Origin: Bedellia somnulentella | Taxonomy: Eukaryota > Arthropoda > Insecta > Lepidoptera > Bedelliidae | Direction: 5' to 3' | Length of the DNA stretch: 64,000 nt | Assembly: GCA_963576735.1 (NCBI GenBank) | Contig: OY755187.1 | Location: 13,888,001 to 13,952,000 of the forward strand | In this document: positions 11,801 through 23,534 of the stretch, piece after piece | Numbering within the stretch: position 1 is the stretch's first letter | Layout of the letters: each line of letters opens with the position of its first letter | The notes under the pieces: generated by a model | What the model was told of the DNA's origin: nothing | Database searches by the model: none | Seen by the model: the letters and a program-made list of their open reading frames with translations, nothing else | Made by a program: the position numbers and the translations under genes

Positions 11801-12048
11801 CATACATACATACATACATATACTCACGGCTATAAATCCCTTAACGGGGTAGCCAGAGAATGAGAAATTCCTCAGCCACTTTTGGAAGTTGATTGGGGAA
11901 AAGGTGGATTTATAAATGATTTTGGTGATGGGTCTCCAACCACATCGCGCAAAAATTACTTAAGAAGCCCCTATACCCTTAGTCGCCTCTTACGATCACC
12001 CACGGGTAGAAATGGGGTAGTGTTATTCTAAGCCGACACTACACGGCA
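11801..12048 (-). mobile_element. Family A copy with 10-bp duplication
   Basis: Full-length minus-strand copy. Direct repeats AACATTCTAA at 11791-11800 and 12049-12058 mark the insertion. Confidence 0.92.
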
Positions 12049-12510
12049 AACATTCTAAATATATTTAATTCTCTGCTAGGTTTCATCTTAAGCACTAAGA
12101 CTATCTACCTACTAAAATTCAGATTTCTTGATCTAGTCGTTTAACCTGCGCGCTGTCTGTCAGTAAGTTAGTAACGGAACGATTTTATATATAGAGTTTG
12201 GAATGTTTACAAAAGTATGAAAAAACAACATTCAATCAACTTAAGAACCTTCTCCTTTTTTGACTCGGTTAATAATCTTGAAAAATGCGATGCCACTGAT
12301 ACGTTTCCCTGCATAATAAATTATTCATGCTGTCTACTCGAGATTGTTCAATAATTTGTATCAATATAGACACTCGAATTTATTCATAAGCAATCTAGCC
12401 GAGTGCCTCGATAGGTAAATATTATGTCGTATTAGAGATGTTTTCCTTCTTAATGGAATATAGAAATCATTTTGAGCCCGAAAATAATTTATTATAGACG
12501 TAAACATATA

Positions 12511-12640
12511 TGTGTAGTGTCGGCTTAGAATAGAAATAACCAATTTTTATGCACGGTTGTCGTAAGAGATGACTTCGGATTTTGGGACTTTTAACTGATT
12601 GTTGGGCGATATGGCGCGAGATCTAACCTTCTTTTGCAAT
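12511..12640 (+). mobile_element. Family A, 5' half
   Basis: Starts at TGTGTAGTGTCGGCTTAGAA and is lost after GGGCGATATGGCG; the tail half is missing. Confidence 0.8.
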
Positions 12641-12844
12641 CTTTTCAATCTTATTTATTGAATTAATAATATTTATTAAATGAAACGTCTATGTTTTAAA
12701 ACTTGAAATAAATTGAATAAAACATATTATTCCTCCATGTTTTGAACATCTACATTACATGATTAATTTTGATTGTTACATTCTTGAACCTTTAAGTATC
12801 ATTATTCTTTGCAACTTTTTGTAGTTGAAAGGTGATAGATTTAT

Positions 12845-13072
12845 ACACACATACATACACTCATGGCTATAAATCCCTAAAAGATGTAGCCAGAGCCAAG
12901 GAATGAGATATTACTGAGCCACTCTTTTGAAGTTGAGGGGGTTAAAGATTTTAAAGTAAATGTTTTTGGTGATGGGTCTTAATAGCATTTAAATCACTTT
13001 AAAGCCCCGATACCCTTACCCTTAGTCGCCTCTTACGAACATCTATGGGAAGAAATGCCGACACTACACAGC
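12845..13072 (-). mobile_element. Family A copy
   Basis: Minus-strand copy from CACACATACATACACTCATG to GACACTACACAGCA, somewhat diverged. Confidence 0.85.
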
Positions 13073-13283
13073 ATGCATTTTTATAATACTGCCTGTTTTT
13101 ATAAGCTAAATGGTGTAGTCAATGTTATTTCAGTCCCCACAATTTATGTAAGAAATATTAACGTCTTCATATTATGGTAATTAGGTACAGAGGACCGATG
13201 GTCTTGACACCGAGTGAAATATAGCTTTTATATCCAAGGTTCTAAATAGGCTTAAAATATCTAGAAAAGTTTAATATAAATAA

Positions 13284-13527
13284 AGCTGTGTAGTGCCGGC
13301 TCAGAATAGCACAATCTTATTTCTATACGAGGGTTTACGTAAGAGGTTACTAAGGGTATTGGGGCTTTTTATGGGATTTTTACGGTTTTAGACCCATCAC
13401 CAACAAAATTTCTTTTACCATCTTTTTCCCCACTCAACTTCCTAAAGTGGCTAAGGAATTAGAAATTTCTCAGCTCTGGCAACCTTTTTTTGGGTTTAAT
13501 AGCCGCAAGCATACGAATATGCATATG
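13284..13527 (+). mobile_element. Family A copy
   Basis: Plus-strand copy from GCTGTGTAGTGCCGGC to TAGCCGCAAGCATACG with a degraded tail. Confidence 0.85.
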
Positions 13528-13777
13528 TTAAATAAAAATGTTCAAAGGTTTGAAGAGAGTAGAAGATATAGTGAGAGTTTCAATCGAAGTTGAGTTTATT
13601 TTTAGAATGTTTACACTTCATCATATTAGAGTGAAAACAAAATATGTACATATCTCTTTTGAGAAATACTTTACCCTCGGCGATTCGATAATACTCGCAC
13701 TGCACACACAACACAAGTTTTTTTTCTTTAATGATTAAACAGAGTCGAGAGACGGATAAAAAGATAATATCATATTG

Positions 13778-13822
13778 TGTTATCGTGTGTACAATAATAT
13801 CATTATTGTACACACGATAACA
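13778..13822. repeat. 21-bp perfect palindrome at a SINE head
   Basis: TGTTATCGTGTGTACAATAA(T) pairs perfectly with 13802-13822 around a 3-nt loop ATC. The right arm runs straight into the B-box part of a family C SINE, replacing its normal head. Confidence 0.95.
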
Positions 13823-14085
13823 GTTCAAATCCCGGGTTGGACCTACACCAATTTGTCTTTTCTCTCAAGCTGTAAACTGTGAGGGGAAACATCGTGAAGA
13901 AACCCACAAAGCTGAGTTGTACTTAGTCATGTGGCAGTGTATTCGTACAAAACGGTGATAGGCCGGCCCTCTATCACATGAGTATAACTGTATAAGCAAA
14001 ACGTGGATACTCTGAACAGCAGCTGATAATGTCATAAGTGTTAGTACCTCTGCCAACCCCTTCGGGGATATGCGGCGTAAAGGTT
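13815..14085 (+). mobile_element. Family C SINE lacking its 5' head
   Basis: The B box (AGTTCAAATCCCGGGTTGG) through the CCCCTTCGGGGATATGCGGC module is present. The A-box half of the tRNA-like head is replaced by the adjoining palindrome. Confidence 0.85.
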
Positions 14086-16139
14086 AGAGTTGCATTGTGT
14101 TAATTAAATAAACACAAACTCACCAAACTTAAAACCCTATATTGCATCCAATACTTAAAATTCATATAAGTGACATCACTATCTAAATAAGCAGAATCCG
14201 TTGGATAAGTCGCAATGATCTTATAGATAGCAGTGACGTAGCGCGTCTGGGCAGGTCAACGACCTTAAACTACCCCCGCCCTGGACTTCCGAACAGATAA
14301 CACCCGCTTAATGGCTCCGAATAATTTAGAATGTTAACTGTTCTGCTTAAGGGCGTCCCACGAAAAAGTGAGAACCTTGAAACGGCATTTGGGCTTCCCC
14401 CTGCCGTTTCCTCACCTTTAATAGAACTCGTAAAACAAGCCATCTATTAGCAACTATGATAACTATAGATTATAGCGATATAGATGTAGATATAGCGCCA
14501 TCTACCAAAACAGTCTCGTACTACGTTGTACGATCGGCGCGGCGTATTGATATATGTGTTAATTATGTTTCGCTAAGTGAATATTGTTATAAAAATAAAA
14601 CAAATACTTCAACAGTACAATAACTTTATTTCCACAAAACTTATTTCTTGATATCTTTGGAATATAGCAGGGGAACATGTCGAGAAGAATGTTGGTGTCG
14701 TGATGATACGTTTCACGTGACATAGTAAAAGGGGTTTATGTTATTCTTAACCGACACAACAAAGTGTACGTGGATGGCAGTAGAAATGAAGTAACGTGTA
14801 ATTATATAATAATAATATCTCGACGTCAAAAATCCACACTTGAACAAAAAATCGACTCAAATTATAGAACAGGAGTAGGCATTTTTTTCATGAATACTTA
14901 CTTACTACTGATTCAACATAAGTAAATTATAAAACCCAAATAATTTTCATAAAAATTATCATTTTATTGAGATGGTGCAGAAAGCAAAAGGCAATTCTTA
15001 AGGTTCTTTTCAATATTAAAAACTAAGTTATAACTAGGTATTTGTAGGCACAGATTCATGAATACCTGTTTGTAGTTTCTTGTTTGAAGGAGGCTATAAA
15101 TGTGCGCCTTTTGTACTTGTTCATTTAATTAATTAGAGGTTTGTTCAAAAGTTTTCTTGGTTATCTAAATTCACATTTCCCGAAATTTTACGGCTGAAAA
15201 TATACTTCAACTCATATAAAATAGTTTTTACGCCAAATTGTGCAAGATAGCTATATTAAATAACTTATCCACCGCGACTAAATAACTTAAATAATAAAAG
15301 AGACAGAAGTTCGGAATATACCGGACTTAAAAGGGTTATTTATTGTTAAATTAACAGTCTGTTAATATCAGTGCTAATCTTTAATATATTCGAGCACATG
15401 CATCGTTCGTTTTACTGTGTTGAAAAAGCATGGCATGGTGATGGTGCTGTTAATCTTTAAATTAATATACTTTTACGTTTTTTTTAAATACAAAAGTAAA
15501 GGTGCGTTTAAGAGCACTATTATCACAGTTGATGAGCCTAGTTCAGGTGCATTAGATACAGTAGCCGTGTTCTCCAATGATCTCTCCCTGTCGGTATTGT
15601 GGGACGAAAATACACTTTCTTCCATCATCTCAGTTGAACTGAAATTAATTCATAATATATAAGTATAGGCTCAATTGGGTATGATAACTTTTTCACAATT
15701 TATTACAAAATACAAAGTTCAATGAAAGACTAAAAATTTATAAATATCAGCTCCTGGTCTATTTTACTTACTCTGTTAATTGAACTTGGCGAGATGATTG
15801 AGGTTCCTGATTTATTGCATATTTCTCATCCCCTTGTAAAGCAATACGTTTTTGGAGCCTAAATCAGAATTAATAGCACATGAATGAAATACAATGGATC
15901 AAAATAATTGATCGAAGAACGGTTCGAATACATATATTAAGATAATTATATATTTTTTCTTAAAAAGTAGAAATATGACTAAAGTGGAGAAGTGTAATAC
16001 ACATCATATAAATAAAAAAAAACACCCAGATTTGAAAGAAAAGTTAGAAGGTAAGATTATTCACGGAACATAGCTATAGGGTAAAACGTAACAAGCATAT
16101 TTACAAAACAGAATAAATAGCAGCAGGTATTTTTAATAA

Positions 16140-16990
16140 TGCATTCATCGTGATCCGAAGGAGAAAATAAAAGAATACTTATTTTACGAATAAAAAACAA
16201 ACTAAAGTACTGTCGCAAGGTTGAGGATCGAACTCTGTACCTTCATCACTGAGCGTGAAACGTTTAACGCGTTACACCACTTCGATCTTAGAGCTAAGAG
16301 TCGAAATTGACGATTATATTAGGATTGCGAACGAACAATATAATATATGGCAAAACTTTTCGACTATGTTCCGTGCAATATATAAAATATGCCTAAAGTG
16401 TTTTATTGGTAGAAAAATTTGTACTTACAATTTTGCATTCATTATCTGAGCCCTCTGTTTAGCGAACCTTTTTTTAATATTTTTTCCCTTTTAGGGATTT
16501 ATAGCCGTGAGTATGTATGTTGTTCAATTTTTTTTTGTTTAATTGGAAATTTTCGATTTTCTCCACATGTTTGTTTCCTTTATTTAATTTTCCGACGTTA
16601 TTATAAGGTAAACAATATTTTTAATCTTACTAAAAAGATATGTAAAAACATCACATAAATTTAAAGCAAAAAGATAATAATTGTTTCAGCTGGATTTACA
16701 GAACATTAGGATAAAACGAGCGTATTCACAAAACAGAATTATGCATTTATCATCATAACCGAAACAAAATAATTTTACGAGGAAAGAAATAAACAAAAAG
16801 CATGTCACGGATAGAAGATTTGAACTCACGCCCACATCAACAGCGCATGGCCCTTAATGCGTTGGACCATTTCGTACTATCTAAACAGGGTGAAATTAAC
16901 GATAATATTACGATTGTTATCAAACTTATAATGTAAAGCAAAACAAGCGACTATGTTGCGCACAACCAAAATAAATTATCTAAAAAGCGC
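16140..16990 (-). repeat. Two diverged tRNA-like SINE remnants in tandem
   Basis: Minus-strand tRNA-like heads with B-box-like GAGTTCGATCCTC (near 16225) and GAGTTCAAATCTTC (near 16820) share flanking blocks on both sides, for example AATTGACGATTATATTAGGA versus AATTAACGATAATATTACGA. They look like an old duplication about 600 bp apart. The family is not otherwise seen in the window. Confidence 0.5.
16485..16525 (+). mobile_element. Family A, 3' tip only
   Basis: Only CCCTTTTAGGGATTTATAGC, CGTGAG and a TATG tail remain. Confidence 0.65.
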
Positions 16991-17535
16991 GGGAAGCGGC
17001 AAGCAGCTCTATTACAGAAAAATTCGACACAAGCTCTGCGCATGAAGGCTAACAGCCATCTGCCGCCCCGTTCTCCGCACAGGGACCCGCTCCAGATTGA
17101 CATTGAAATTTAGGGTTTTTGCTTTATAACTCCATAATTAGGATGAAAAGACTAAAAATTATTCATACAGATGATAGACTACTCAGTTGTCTACGCAAAT
17201 ATTACGTAATCGATAACATATATGCAGTATTCTGACAGCAATATCAGACTTTACGATAAAAAAGCCCCCCACAAATTTTTTTTTTTCTTAGTCGATTATT
17301 ATTGAAAACGAATGAGAACCGTCATTATTAAAGAAAAGATATTGAACTTGAACATATATTTTATTTAGAGTGTGATTGTTTCATTGAGCAGGTTTCATTG
17401 AGTTTGAAAACTACCAAAATCAGTGAAATTTTCGAGGGAGGCCCTTAACATGTTGATATCGATCGGCAATGAATTTTTGGATCTTGTAATTTTATTATAA
17501 CTCTCTCAACTTGTGTCACATATGCCAGGTAAATA

Positions 17536-18224
17536 CATACATACATACATACATATTCTCACGCCGTTAGTTCCCATTGGGGTAGGCAGAGACTATCGAT
17601 CGCCACTTTGTAAGAGTTAGAGAGAGAAAGAGTTTGTATATTTGGGAAGTTTGTTTACTAGGGATGGAAAGTGTGATGAAGATATCGAGAGAAGAGTGAA
17701 AAAGGGTAATGCGGTAAATGGAGCACTGGATAGTCTAATGTCTAGTCAGTCGGTGTCTGAAAAGGCCCGAATGGCTGTGCATGATGCTGTCCTCGTTCCT
17801 ACGCTTATGTATGGCAGTGAATGTTGGGTGTGGCAGAAGAAGCATGAAAGTAGAGTGAATGCAGTAGAAATTTGATCCCTCAGAAAAGTGTGTAATGTAA
17901 GGTAAGGTGATCGTGTGAGGAATGATGTGATTCGTGAAAGGTGTGGTGTAAAAGATGATATTGTAAGAAAGATAGAAAAAGGAATGTTGAGATGGTTTGG
18001 GCACGTAGAGAGGATGGATGACAGTAAATTGGTGAAAGAGATATATAGAGCCAATGTGGAAGGTAATGTTAGTAGAGGATGACCTCGGAGGACACATTTG
18101 GATCAAATAGAAAATGTGCTCAAAAAGGCAGGTGTCCGCAGTATGAAGAATAAAAGAGCATGTATGAAAAGATTGATGGATGTAAACGAAGCCAGAGAGG
18201 TTTGCCAGGATCGTACAAAGTGGG
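17536..18224 (-). mobile_element. Family B RTE-like LINE copy with 5' inversion (twin priming)
   Basis: Two segments of one LINE face each other between direct repeats CAGGTAAATA (17526-17535, 18225-18234). The left 75 bp is the LINE 3' end on the minus strand: TACATACA tail, GCCGTTAGTTCCCATTGGGG, then GATCGCCACTTTGTA. The right 610 bp lies in the opposite sense and codes for the RT C-terminal region. It contains GSLFTRDGKCDEDIERR, MYGSECWVWQKKHESR and MLRWFGHVERMDDSK, with stops at three places, and it ends at GGATCGTACAAAGTGG. The segments overlap by about 9 nt of LINE sequence. This is the known signature of twin-primed target-primed reverse transcription. Confidence 0.85.
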
Positions 18225-18234
18225 CAGGTAAATA

Positions 18235-18476
18235 TGTACATACATATACTCACGGCCATAAATCCCAAAAAAGGTAGCCAGAGCTTTATGGCTAGAAACT
18301 CCTCAGCCACAGTCGGAAGTTGTTAGGGAACAAGATGGTAGAAATAAAGTATTGTTGGTGATGGGTCTCCCACCACATCGTTCAAAAACCACTTTAAAAA
18401 GCCCCATACCCTTAGTCGCCTCTTACGACACCCGCGGGTAGGATGAGGTAGTGAAATTGTAAGCCGATACACGTCG
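18235..18476 (-). mobile_element. Family A copy
   Basis: Minus-strand copy starting directly beside the right target duplication of the twin-primed LINE. It runs from TGTACATACATATACTCACG to AAGCCGATACACG. Confidence 0.85.
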
Positions 18477-18729
18477 AAATAAAATAGGTAGCTGCCGCAA
18501 AACGTTTAATGACATACTTTGGCAGCCAGAATGGTGTACCCTACGAAACAAACACAAAAAGTCAAATACATCAAAGCTTTATGAGCGCTTCATAATTTGT
18601 GTGTCGCATAACCTCATTTCAGTTGGTAGTTTTGTGGGAAAACATAATAAGGGAAAAACTGTATCTGCCCAAAGTCTCCGGGCCAACCAAAACTAAATTT
18701 ATATATAAAAGAAATATTTTTTTTATCAT

Positions 18730-18980
18730 ACATACATACATACATATACTCACGGCTATAAATCCCTAGAAGAGGTAGCCAGAGCTGAGAAATTAGAAAT
18801 TCCTTAGCCACTTTTGGAAAGTTGAGTGAGGAAAAGATGGTGAGATAAAGGTTGTTGGTGATGGGTCTCCAACCGCATCGCCCAAAAATTCCTTAATAGC
18901 CCCAATACCGTTAGTCGCCTCTTACGTACACCCACCGAAAGAAATGGGGTAGTGCTATTCTAAGCCGACACTACACAGCA
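18730..18980 (-). mobile_element. Family A copy with 12-bp duplication
   Basis: Close to consensus. Direct repeats TTTTTTTATCAT at 18718-18729 and 18981-18992. Confidence 0.92.
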
Positions 18981-19074
18981 TTTTTTTATCATTACTCTCA
19001 TGTACCTAAATACAATATTTACACACACAAGAAAATATATAAGTCAAATATGAAACAAGAAAATTAAAACATAG

Positions 19075-19200
19075 ATAAATTCGGCTATGAATCCCAAATA
19101 GTTGTGGCCAGTGCCTCTGAATTTGAAATTCGTCCGCTACTTTTTAAGTAAGTAAGGTAAAGATTGTAAATGTTTTCGTTCAGGCTGAATGTCGCCAAAA
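19075..19200 (-). mobile_element. Family A, degenerate
   Basis: Weak ordered matches (TCGGCTATGAATCCCAAATA, GTGGCCAGTGCC, CCGCTACTTTTTAAG). Confidence 0.5.
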
Positions 19201-19289
19201 CAAGTAGGTACTTATTATGTAGGTATTAGTATAGGTACTTTTCCTTCTGCACAACATTGTGGGCAGTTTTACAATGAATAAATCTATAT

Positions 19290-19548
19290 CCTATTAATAT
19301 TATAAAGGCGAAAGTTTGTAAGTATGAATGTTTGTTACTCTTTCACGTAAAAACTACGGAATGGATTTGAATGAAACTTTACCACAATATAGCTTATACA
19401 TCAGAATAACACATAGACTATAGCTTATACATCAGAATAACACATAGGCTACAATTTTTGAGGTTTTATTAAATTAATTTAAAAAACGCCTTAAGCTTTG
19501 TCATAAGCAAATTTGACAGTACGAAGTCTGTCGGGTCAGCTAGTATCT
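19290..19548 (+). repeat. Dispersed repeat (AATATTATAAAGGCGAAAG type)
   Basis: It begins CCTATTAATATTATAAAGGC and ends CGGGTCAGCTAGTA, boundaries familiar from repeats in many lepidopteran genomes. It includes a direct repeat of about 30 bp around ATAGCTTATACATCAGAATA. Confidence 0.6.
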
Positions 19549-19552
19549 TATA

Positions 19553-19772
19553 AAACATCGTGAAGAAACCCACTTGGCTATATTGCAAGTCATGACTTGC
19601 ATGCGGCAGCGTATTCGTTCTAAACAGCAATAATTCTGTCCGCTATCCGTGATAACACTGTCCGAGCAAATCGTAGATACTTCGAACACCATGTGACAAT
19701 AATGTCACGAGATCTTCAGAAGCATTAGTCTCTTTACCACCCTTCGGGTATATACGGAGTGAACGTCTTAGT
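19553..19772 (+). mobile_element. Family C SINE, degenerate, head lost
   Basis: Ordered matches: AACATCGTGAAGAAACCCAC, the TATCCGTGATAACACTGTCC block, AATGTCACGAGATCTTCAG, CACCCTTCGGGTATATACGG. Confidence 0.75.
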
Positions 19773-20387
19773 TTGAGAGTCAATATAACTTTGCGAGAGC
19801 AATTAATAATTGATAGCATTAAGTTTCAGAAAATCCCAAAAATGTTAAGCAAATTCATAAACTAATCGATTGGGCGACTCATATTATGTTACAATATAAG
19901 CAACGTTCACTTAAAAATATAAGTGCTTAATGGCTTTATCTGTCGGTTTGGCATGTGCAAGGAAAATGTTTTCGATATTCATGACTAATAGCTTCATTGT
20001 ATCAAATTAAACCAAGATATTAGATTCTTTGAAACAATATTATTGCCTTGTGGCTTTTCAAGTTACTTCCTTAAAAAATGAGATGCTCAATTTGCGAAAT
20101 ACAATCTTTGAAAAAAACACTTTTTGTTCATTAAAATATATCTTTAGATTGGTCCAGTTATTGTCATTAAAGTAAGTAGTTTGTCAGCAACTTTTAATGT
20201 TAAAAAGAGGAATCGACTAATTAAGATTCTGTAGTTATGTAAGAAATCGATGCAATATGGTCTACCATCACATTTTGCTAGACTTTTGACAATATTATGG
20301 TATCCTTACTTCTCAACTAACTTCTAGAAAGGTGTAAGAGGGTTACTTTGATATGCTCAGGGAATGCAGGGTGTATGAATCGATAAT

Positions 20388-20750
20388 TCGAATGTTTTTG
20401 TTCATGAAAACCTCATGTGGGAATTATTACTAATAAATAAAGAATAATAAAAGGAAAGAAAAATTTAGACACAGGCGAACAAAAACATTCCTATTATGTG
20501 CTAGTTAGGCGTTCTCAACATTTTCATTCTATCTGAAAAGGTAGACAAGTGGCCTTCCGAATCTGTAAAAAATTCGAAGGTAGGGAACGCAAACACTACT
20601 TAAAAGTGTAAAAGAAACAAAGGATAGAAGAATTTGGCACTGGCAGCCATTCACACGGTAGCTCAATTGGCGGAGCGACGGGTGCGTATACCCGAGATCG
20701 CGGGTACGATTCCCGCCTGTGTCGAAATTGTTCTTTCCTTTATTTTTCTT
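20388..20750 (+). mobile_element. Family D foldback element with tRNA-like ends, copy 1
   Basis: The 3' side holds a tRNA-like sequence (about 20652-20723): ACACGGTAGCTCAATTGGCG, CGGGTACGATTCCCGCCTGTGT. The acceptor arms pair and A and B boxes are visible. The 5' side carries an inverted stub (GACACAGGCG, 20469-20478) preceded by TTTTTGTTCATGAAAACCTC. The reverse complement of the same flank follows the second, inverted tRNA-like end in copy 2 (about 27014-27064). Confidence 0.7.
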
Positions 20751-21519
20751 CATATATGAATCGAGTTAAAAATTACTTTGCTCAAAATTCATTTATTCAT
20801 TATTCTGATTGTCTCCTTTTGTATATATTTAAATATAGCTTGATTCACCGAATAATCACTTAAAAAGCCGAATATCCTAAACTAACCTCATACTTTACCA
20901 TCCATCGCTATTCTAAATCGACAAGATACAGCTTTTTAAGATCCTAAAAATTATATCGGTTGACGAAATATTGTATTAGTTAAATTATTTTGAAAAACAT
21001 ATAAAGTTTACCTAATTCAATTCAGTAGTTTTATAAAAAGTATTTTAGTAGAGAGATTTCCGAGCCTCAAAACCAGATTCGTCCTCTTTCCAATGATCGT
21101 TATGATCATATTACTCAAAGCATTGCAAAACTGTAATGGCTGTGCTAGTTTATTTGTGATCGGTTTTATGAGTTCTTTTATCGGTAATGGGCCCCTGTGT
21201 GCTGATATTACCAACATCTATGAATAAATATGTCATTATGGGAAAACTTGTATCAAAAATTAAACAACGTTTGTATGTTGTTATTGCAGCTTTGTCGTGC
21301 TGGGTTGTTTGTAGAAGTTACTGGCAGTATAATGAGAACTAGTGAAATTTGCACTAGTAATGTTTAATTTAGCCGTACATATTAATGCTTCTGGAGTCCG
21401 AAAAAGCTTATCACCTGAATAATATATATTTGATTGAGAAGTCCCCAAAACTGGTACAAAATTAAAAAGTGTTAATATAAAATAATATAATGATTAACAT
21501 TTCAATATTTGTTTATTTT

Positions 21520-21562
21520 GTGAAACGACACAGATATATACTACATATCTGTGTCGTTTCAC
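21520..21562. repeat. 18-bp perfect hairpin
   Basis: GTGAAACGACACAGATAT (21520-21537), a 7-nt spacer, then the exact reverse complement (21545-21562). No flanking repeat family is recognised. Confidence 0.95.
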
Positions 21563-21735
21563 GCCATCTGATTTGAAACAAAACTTTCGTTTGGCGAAAT
21601 TGGAGTTCCTCGCTCGCAAGGTTTATAAAAAGACATATTCTTTTATGAAATTATTTGTTACTTTGAACAATATATTTCCTTAATTATCGTACATTCATAT
21701 TCTCGCCAATATTAATACCAAAAAGGAAAATCAAG

Positions 21736-21872
21736 AACTTCCAAATTACAAATTCTTCAGACACTTTTGGAAGTTAAAAAGTTCGAAATAAATACCCCAA
21801 TGTCCTCTGCTCTTACTACTTCTGCGGGCAGAAAATTGTTAATGCTATTCTGAGCCCACATTACACAGCTCA
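21736..21872 (-). mobile_element. Family A, degenerate
   Basis: Ordered remnants: TTCTTCAGACACTTTTGGAA, CCCCAATGTCCTCTGCTCTT, CTATTCTGAGCCCACATTAC. Confidence 0.6.
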
Positions 21873-21930
21873 ATCTTAAATCCTGAACATTTTAATATAA
21901 TTACCTATTGTAGTGTAGACTCCTACTAGA

Positions 21931-22208
21931 GAGGATGGATGACAGTAAAGTGGTGAAAGAGATATATAGAGCCAATGTGGAAGGTAATGTTAGTAGAGGA
22001 CGACCTCGGAGGACACATTTAGATCAAATAGAAAATGTGCTCAAAAAGGCAGGTGTCCGAAGTACGAAGAATAAAAGAGCATGTATGAAAAGATTGATGG
22101 ATGTGAATGAAGCTAGAGAGGTTTGCCAGGATCGTACAAAGTGGCGATCGATAGTCTCTGCCTACCCCAATGGGAACTAACGGCGTGAGAATATGTATGT
22201 ATGTATGT
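21931..22208 (+). mobile_element. Family B RTE-like LINE, 5'-truncated with 12-bp duplication
   Basis: A 278-bp LINE 3' end between perfect direct repeats ACTCCTACTAGA (21919-21930 and 22209-22220). It codes for the last part of the LINE protein without a stop until the end: MDDSKVVKEIYRANVEGN, RGRPRRTHLDQIENVLKK and a final REVCQDRTKWRSIVSAYPNG. The 3' untranslated part is very short: the hairpin CCCCAATGGGA, then GGCGTGAGAATATG and TATG repeats. Clean duplications and an open frame suggest a fairly young insertion. Confidence 0.92.
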
Positions 22209-22915
22209 ACTCCTACTAGATGCATAGGTCTAACAACTCTAGTTGTTTGTTCAGTCACATCTAAGTTATCAGTCAGCAATCCGAGAGCTCGTAAAAATGA
22301 CATTTACTACCCGTTTACAATTTCCCAGACATAAAGCTGGAATGAAACCATTACGTAACAGTATTCGCGACATAGTATTTTACTGGAACACAAAATTATA
22401 CGGAACATTTTATTTCTTAGAATGGGAACAACTTCCCACTTCCTGAATCGACATGCGGGTTCAATTCTCACTCAGGATAATAATTTGTATGATTAGATAT
22501 TTGTCTTAGTATTGGATGTATTTAAAAATTAGATCGTCGAGAACATAGAACATTACATTACATAGTATCACTTAATGACAACAACGAGTGTCACCTTTTG
22601 GTGTACTGAAAAAATGGCTCCTAAAACGTTAAATAAGTATTTTTTTGTGACTTTGTTACAAGAAAAGCTTTTTTTCAAAGCTCATCCCGCCATAAAGTTA
22701 AAAAAATAAGGTATATAGGTTTAATAAGGCCCAGTGAAATTTTGATATGGTTGTTAGACATGGATCATACCGAAAAACTGTAAGCACTCACAGCGCAAGT
22801 GTAATTTATGCGCAAATATACTCGAATTTCACTCGAAATTATATTACGACACGTTTTTGTATAAAACCTCTATTCCTAACGCCAATGTTATTGACATAGT
22901 ATTGTTTGTAATAAC

Positions 22916-23155
22916 ATACATATTTTCAACTCACGGCCATAAATCCCAAAAAGGGGAAGCCAAAGCTTCAGAGCTAGAATCTCTTGAGCCACATTTAGAA
23001 GCTAAAAGGGGACAAGATGGTAGAATAAAGTATCGTTGTCGTTGGTGATGGATCTCTAACCGCATCGCTCAAAAACCACTTAAAAAAGTCCCATTCCTTT
23101 AGTCGCCTCTCACGACACCCCTGGGTAGAAAGGGGTAGTGACATCCTAAATCGTA
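22916..23155 (-). mobile_element. Family A copy
   Basis: Minus-strand copy from TCACGGCCATAAATCCC to AGTGACATCCTAAATCG. Confidence 0.8.
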
Positions 23156-23205
23156 ATAAATAATTTAATATGCCTAAATTCAGTGCAATATATATATTTT
23201 ATAGA

Positions 23206-23350
23206 TATACTCACGGCTATAAATCCCTTAACGGGGTAGCCAAACTTTGGAAAGAGAAATTCCTCAGCCACTTTTGGATGTTGATTGGGTAAAAGATGGT
23301 AATAAATCTAATAAATGTTTTTGGTGACGGGTCTCCAACCACATCGCCCA
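23206..23350 (-). mobile_element. Family A, 3' half
   Basis: From GATATACTCACGGCTATAAA to ACCACATCGCCCA, where it stops at an AT-rich hairpin. Confidence 0.85.
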
Positions 23351-23359
23351 TAATATTAT

Positions 23360-23401
<42 letters not shown>

Positions 23402-23449
23402 ATAATATAACCTACATACATACTATATACTACAACATAATATTATTAT

Positions 23450-23485
<36 letters not shown>

Positions 23486-23500
23486 ATAATATTATACATA
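23350..23500. repeat. Two TA-rich cruciform-type hairpins
   Basis: Two runs of AT dinucleotides (about 23360-23400 and 23450-23483) are each bounded by ATTATCTTATA and its complement TATAAGATAAT. Both can fold on themselves and on each other. Confidence 0.9.
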
Positions 23501-23534
23501 CATATATATACATATGGCATAAACATCCTCGCCG

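Noticed and set aside
17735..18310. 191-codon minus-strand frame
   Set aside because: It is the antisense shadow of the family B RT segment continuing into a family A copy.
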